Part shown: positions 6,769 through 10,038 of the stretch, in pieces
How positions within the stretch are numbered: position 1 is the first letter of the stretch
Layout: each line of letters starts with the position of its first letter
Assembly (NCBI GenBank): GCA_003444795.1
Contig: DLWR01000139.1
Span: 1-10,038, forward strand
Length of the DNA: 10,038 nt
Source: Cryomorphaceae bacterium
GTDB taxonomy: Bacteria; Bacteroidota; Bacteroidia; Flavobacteriales; Schleiferiaceae
Direction of reading: 5' to 3'
The notes under the pieces: model-generated
Databases searched by the model: none
What the model was told of the DNA's origin: nothing
The model's input: only the letters and a program-made list of their open reading frames with translations
Made by a program: the position numbers and the translations under genes

Positions 6769-8127
6769 TCAGTTTGCGTCCCACCAAAGGCGGTAGGTTG
6801 AGGTTACCCCAAACTTGTCGTCTGGAGCGGCGCTCAATGGCATCGGTACATTGTCCGCGTTGTACAAGTACTCACCCTCAGGGTAAGGCATACGACGGGG
6901 AATGCCGTTCAGGTTAGCATCCGCGGGAGCCGAAATCATCGGATATCCCGTACGGCGCCAATCGGTCCATGCTTCCACGTGTGTGTACATCGCGATGTAC
7001 TTCTCGTTCATGATGAGTTCCAAATCCGTTGTGGCAGGCAACGCAGCGATGTACGCGGCGGCATCTGCAGCATTCACACCCAAATGGTTCATGTTGCTCG
7101 TGATAGCGGCCTCCAAAGTGGCACGCGCAGCAGTAGCATCGCCAGAAGCCAATTGTGCTTCAGCCATGATATACAACACTTCATGCTCGGTAATGATGGG
7201 TACCTTAGCGGTAGGCGCACCGTAGAAAGGCAAGTAGAAATACCCACTTGCGCTGTCGCCACGGTAAATGACCTCGCGAGGGTCATTTGACGCCACCATC
7301 ATGTCAAACATGGTGCCCGTTTGGATGATATAGCCATCGCGGTCAATAACCGTGAACTGGTACCAAGGATTTTGGTTGGTGCTGCTTTCAAAACGCAATC
7401 CAGCGCCTACAGAACCCTGAAGGGCTGCCTGGCACGCTGCAATCACATTGGCGGCGTTGTAGTTGGAGGTCTTAGACAAGTGGTTCAAGTAACGCGCACC
7501 CAATGCCGTAGCCGTCGTGGCCCATGCAGAAAGGTCGCCTCCGTGAATCAAATCGTCTGAACCAGGCACCAAACTAGACGGTGTACCCAAGTCCGCTACG
7601 CCCTCTTGCAACAAGGTTGCAATCGATGCATAGATGGAAGCCTGAGAGTCATAGCTTGCGCGAAGATTAGACGCTCCTTGCAGTGCAGTGCTGTAGGGGA
7701 TATCACCAAAGTGATCGGTCAAAACTCCCAAGTACATGGCGGTCATAATCTTAGCTACTCCACGGTACGCATACGCCTCCTTTTCAGTAGCCTTGTCCAT
7801 CACCAACTGCAAATCATACATACCACCCGCATAGGCTAATCCCCATGGGCTGTCAAAATCACCTTCACCAATTTGCGCATAGCGGTTATGCGCCAAGGAT
7901 TGGCGGTCATTACCCGTCATTTGCTGCATAAAAATGCTCGTCAAACGGGGCAGAACATCGCCTTGCATCATACCATAGGACGCTTGTGCCGAAGGCAACA
8001 ATACGTTCATAGGCACGTCTGAAGGACGGTTCTCGTCAATTTTGTACTCCTCTAACCAAGTATCGCTACAGGAGGTCAACAGAAGCGCGCTGCTTACAAC
8101 AGCGGCAAATAGCTTATTTACTTTCAT
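6769..8127 (-). CDS. SusD/RagB-like outer-membrane lipoprotein (SusD-like_2 type)
   Basis: A 452-residue surface lipoprotein partner of a SusC-type transporter. It opens with a lipoprotein signal peptide: KxxK start, hydrophobic core FAAVVSSALLL and lipobox LLTSC with lipidated C20. Residues 21-27 (SDTWLEE) are mildly acidic, weakly resembling the Bacteroidota lipoprotein surface-export signal. Family-typical blocks are DENRPSDVP, YLGVLTDHFGDIPYSTALQG (about 130-150), a Y.S.ASIYASI segment, LGARYLNHLSK, and the C-terminal HVEAWTDWRRTGYP. The tetratricopeptide-like alpha-helical fold is expected from the family. In the Sus model it acts as a lid that captures a ligand and delivers it to the SusC barrel. 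It starts 12 nt after the susC stop and ends before its own terminator. The ligand (glycan or peptide) cannot be told, since no glycosidase, peptidase or regulator is visible. Confidence 0.94.
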   Translation of the reverse strand: MKVNKLFAAVVSSALLLTSCSDTWLEEYKIDENRPSDVPMNVLLPSAQASYGMMQGDVLPRLTSIFMQQMTGNDRQSLAHNRYAQIGEGDFDSPWGLAYAGGMYDLQLVMDKATEKEAYAYRGVAKIMTAMYLGVLTDHFGDIPYSTALQGASNLRASYDSQASIYASIATLLQEGVADLGTPSSLVPGSDDLIHGGDLSAWATTATALGARYLNHLSKTSNYNAANVIAACQAALQGSVGAGLRFESSTNQNPWYQFTVIDRDGYIIQTGTMFDMMVASNDPREVIYRGDSASGYFYLPFYGAPTAKVPIITEHEVLYIMAEAQLASGDATAARATLEAAITSNMNHLGVNAADAAAYIAALPATTDLELIMNEKYIAMYTHVEAWTDWRRTGYPMISAPADANLNGIPRRMPYPEGEYLYNADNVPMPLSAAPDDKFGVTSTYRLWWDAN

Positions 8128-8139
8128 GATTCCTGAGGA

Positions 8140-10038
8140 TTAAAGATTTGCTTTCAAACCAAAGATGACACCCTTGGTATTTGGCATGTTGAAGTAATCT
8201 GCACCTTGGCTGTTGGTGGCTCCGGACAAATTGGTCTCGGGATCCACACCGCGGTAAGGCGTGCTCAACCAGAGGTTACGACCCGTTACGCTCAACGTCA
8301 AGCCCTTGAGGAATGATCCCTCTAAAACTTTGTTGTCAAAGCGGTAGCTCATGCCCAACTGGCGAAGACGAACCCAGCTACCGTCCTCAATGAAGGGACG
8401 TGAAGCGCCCGTAAAGCCGCTCAAGGGTCCAAGTGCATAGGAGTCAATATCATTGAGGATAGCCGTGGTGTTGGCTTGTCCGCTCACATCAACGCCATCA
8501 ATAGTGGTTCCGGGTGCATAGACACCGCTGTTACCAGCCACGACATCGTGCCAAACGAACGTGTCGCCACGCTTCACACCATCAGGAGTCATCTCCGTAT
8601 CGTAGTGCGTACCGAAGTAGTACAATGCACCACGCGTACCGTTCCAGATGTCACCACCTTGACGAATGTCCCAAAGCATATTGAAGCTGAAGTTCTTGTA
8701 CTCTACGTTGGTGGTAAGGCCCATCAAGTAGTCCGGGTTCGGATTGCCCACCACTACTTCCGTAGAACTGTAAATGGGGTAACCAAACTCATCCACCAAA
8801 GCATTGCCTGCATCATCACGCAGCCAGTCATCACCGTAGAGCGTACCATAGGCCTCACCGGCCACCAGACGCTGGTTAGCGCCGAAGAAGCCCCAAGGAA
8901 GACCAATTACGTCCACGCCGTCTGCCAATTTGATTACCGTGTTGCGGTTACGCGTGAAGGTCATACCTGCATTGACCTTGAGGTCATCCGTAGAAACAAC
9001 ATCTGCATTCAAGGCAATTTCAACCCCCTTGTTGCTCATAGAGCCTGCATTGATGAAGGAAGATGTAAAGCCTGAAGAAGCTGCAACAGGTACGGCAATA
9101 ATGAGGTCCTCAGAACGCTGATCGTACAACGTGATGTCTGCATATACCTTGTCCTTGAAGAGGCGCATTTCTGCTCCCACCTCGTTGGTGATGGCATATT
9201 CTGGGCGCAATTCAGGGTTACCCAAGGTATTGCTCATGCTAAAGCCAGTCTGTCCCAAGAAGGGGAAACCCACCCCTGAGATCCAGCCTGAACCCGCACC
9301 TGCTTGGTTGAAATAGGTAGCGTTTGAACCAAATCCAGGCTCAGAACCCACTTTCGCAGAGCTTGCACGAAGCTTCAAGTAGGAAAGAACATTGCTCTCC
9401 AAATCAAGCATGTCGGTTACCACCAAGCCCAATGAAATAGAGGGATAGATGATAGGTGTGCTCACGTTACCAAACGTAGAAGCCTGGTCGCGACGGAAAG
9501 TACCCGTCAAGAACAAGTAGTCATCGTAGCCCACTTGCGCTTCACCGTATACGCCCCACAAACGACGTCCAATGTTTGACTCATAGGCAAACTGATCCGT
9601 CGCATTGCTCATGTTGTAGAAATCGGGGATTACCAATCCTACTCCGTAGCCCGTAACGGACTTGCGGTTGCGCTGGTTGGCGTTAAATCCGGCCATGAAA
9701 TTGCTAGAAATCTTACCAAAGTCCTTGCTGTAGCGAACTGTTACATCGTGGTTCGTTTCAAGAACGTTATACATCTCATCCGTGATGGATCCTTGTGGCA
9801 AGGTTCGAGAGTATTTGGCTATAATCTGCTTACGAACATCTGTGTAGGAATCCAAACCGTAACGGTAGTTCACAAATACGTTCTCAATAGGAGCCCACTC
9901 CAATTGGGTATATCCGAATACACGGTTCACCTTGTCGGTAAATCCGTTTTTATTGATCGTCCAGTAGGGGTTATCATATCCACCACCGTTTCGGTAGGTA
10001 CGCTGGGTTCCATCCGCATTTTCATACCCTGCTGAGTT
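8140..10038 (-). CDS. SusC/RagA-type TonB-dependent outer-membrane transporter, 5' end cut by window edge
   Basis: The minus-strand frame is open from the right edge (10038) to TAA at 8142-8140, giving the C-terminal 632 residues. The GTG at 9930 is an internal valine, not a start: the frame continues upstream through NGGGYDNPYWTINKNGFTDK, a hallmark of SusC proteins. Further family blocks are LSYLKLRASSAKVG, NPELRPEYAITNEVGAEM, DITLYDQRSEDLI, NAGSMSNKGVEIALNAD, and a C-terminal RLRQLGMSYRF followed by LTLSVTGRNLW. These are the outer-membrane beta-barrel strands. Missing to the right would be the signal peptide, the CarboxypepD_reg-like domain, the TonB box and the plug domain, since family members are about 1000 residues. 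It imports a ligand captured by the SusD partner 12 nt downstream, powered by TonB-ExbBD. No frameshift or internal stop was seen. Substrate unknown. Confidence 0.95.
   Translation of the reverse strand, partial: NSAGYENADGTQRTYRNGGGYDNPYWTINKNGFTDKVNRVFGYTQLEWAPIENVFVNYRYGLDSYTDVRKQIIAKYSRTLPQGSITDEMYNVLETNHDVTVRYSKDFGKISSNFMAGFNANQRNRKSVTGYGVGLVIPDFYNMSNATDQFAYESNIGRRLWGVYGEAQVGYDDYLFLTGTFRRDQASTFGNVSTPIIYPSISLGLVVTDMLDLESNVLSYLKLRASSAKVGSEPGFGSNATYFNQAGAGSGWISGVGFPFLGQTGFSMSNTLGNPELRPEYAITNEVGAEMRLFKDKVYADITLYDQRSEDLIIAVPVAASSGFTSSFINAGSMSNKGVEIALNADVVSTDDLKVNAGMTFTRNRNTVIKLADGVDVIGLPWGFFGANQRLVAGEAYGTLYGDDWLRDDAGNALVDEFGYPIYSSTEVVVGNPNPDYLMGLTTNVEYKNFSFNMLWDIRQGGDIWNGTRGALYYFGTHYDTEMTPDGVKRGDTFVWHDVVAGNSGVYAPGTTIDGVDVSGQANTTAILNDIDSYALGPLSGFTGASRPFIEDGSWVRLRQLGMSYRFDNKVLEGSFLKGLTLSVTGRNLWLSTPYRGVDPETNLSGATNSQGADYFNMPNTKGVIFGLKANL

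Noticed and set aside
6755-6776. Inverted repeat CAAACT/AGTTTG around the susD stop codon.
   Set aside because: Only 6 bp with a 10-nt loop and no T-run; weaker than the real terminator 15 bp away and likely chance.
6089-6787. A 232-codon open frame on the minus strand opposite efp.
   Set aside because: efp is an unmistakable conserved gene on the other strand; the antisense frame has no recognisable motif and runs through both terminators.
8476-9075. A 199-codon plus-strand open frame opposite susC.
   Set aside because: It is a shadow of the well-conserved SusC frame; its translation has no family-like blocks and nothing suggests a start or partner.

Overview
The window comes from a member of the Bacteroidota, probably an environmental Flavobacteriales/Sphingobacteriia-type lineage; the family cannot be fixed from this sequence. 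Four things support this: a PorX-type response regulator (receiver plus PglZ domain), an LpxC-FabZ fusion protein, a SusC/SusD outer-membrane pair, and nearly leaderless genes without strong Shine-Dalgarno sites. GC content is moderate (about 53% in a hand-counted coding stretch). No tRNA, rRNA, CRISPR array, transposase or phage gene was seen.

Left edge (1-1048, minus strand): the N-terminal 349 codons of porX, the cytoplasmic regulator linked to the type IX secretion system (T9SS). A 38-bp gap separates it from a divergent, tightly packed plus-strand cluster (1087-6640). The order is HD-domain nucleotide phosphohydrolase, lpxD, lpxC-fabZ, lpxA, an ABC-type ATPase without a permease, and efp. 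The junctions are -13, -4, +2, +3 and +10 nt, so the cluster is almost certainly one transcription unit. lpxD, lpxC and lpxA supply the first acyl transfer, the committed deacetylation and the second acyl transfer of lipid A synthesis. The FabZ half makes the acyl-ACP pool for phospholipid synthesis, which competes with lipid A for 3-hydroxyacyl-ACP. EF-P is a translation factor that relieves stalling at proline runs.

The cluster ends in an intrinsic terminator (6665-6693). It faces a second, minus-strand terminator (6712-6740), with a GC-rich palindrome between them.

Right part (6769-10038, minus strand): a SusD-like lipoprotein and, upstream of it, the C-terminal 632 residues of a SusC/RagA-type TonB-dependent transporter that runs off the window. 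Together they form an outer-membrane uptake system; no hydrolase is visible to suggest its substrate.

Most of the window is recognisable core biology. The points most worth following are the PorX/HD-hydrolase divergent pair next to lipid A genes, the permease-less ABC ATPase whose Q-loop glutamine appears to be histidine, the shortened LpxD C-terminus, and the overlapping hairpins at the convergent junction.
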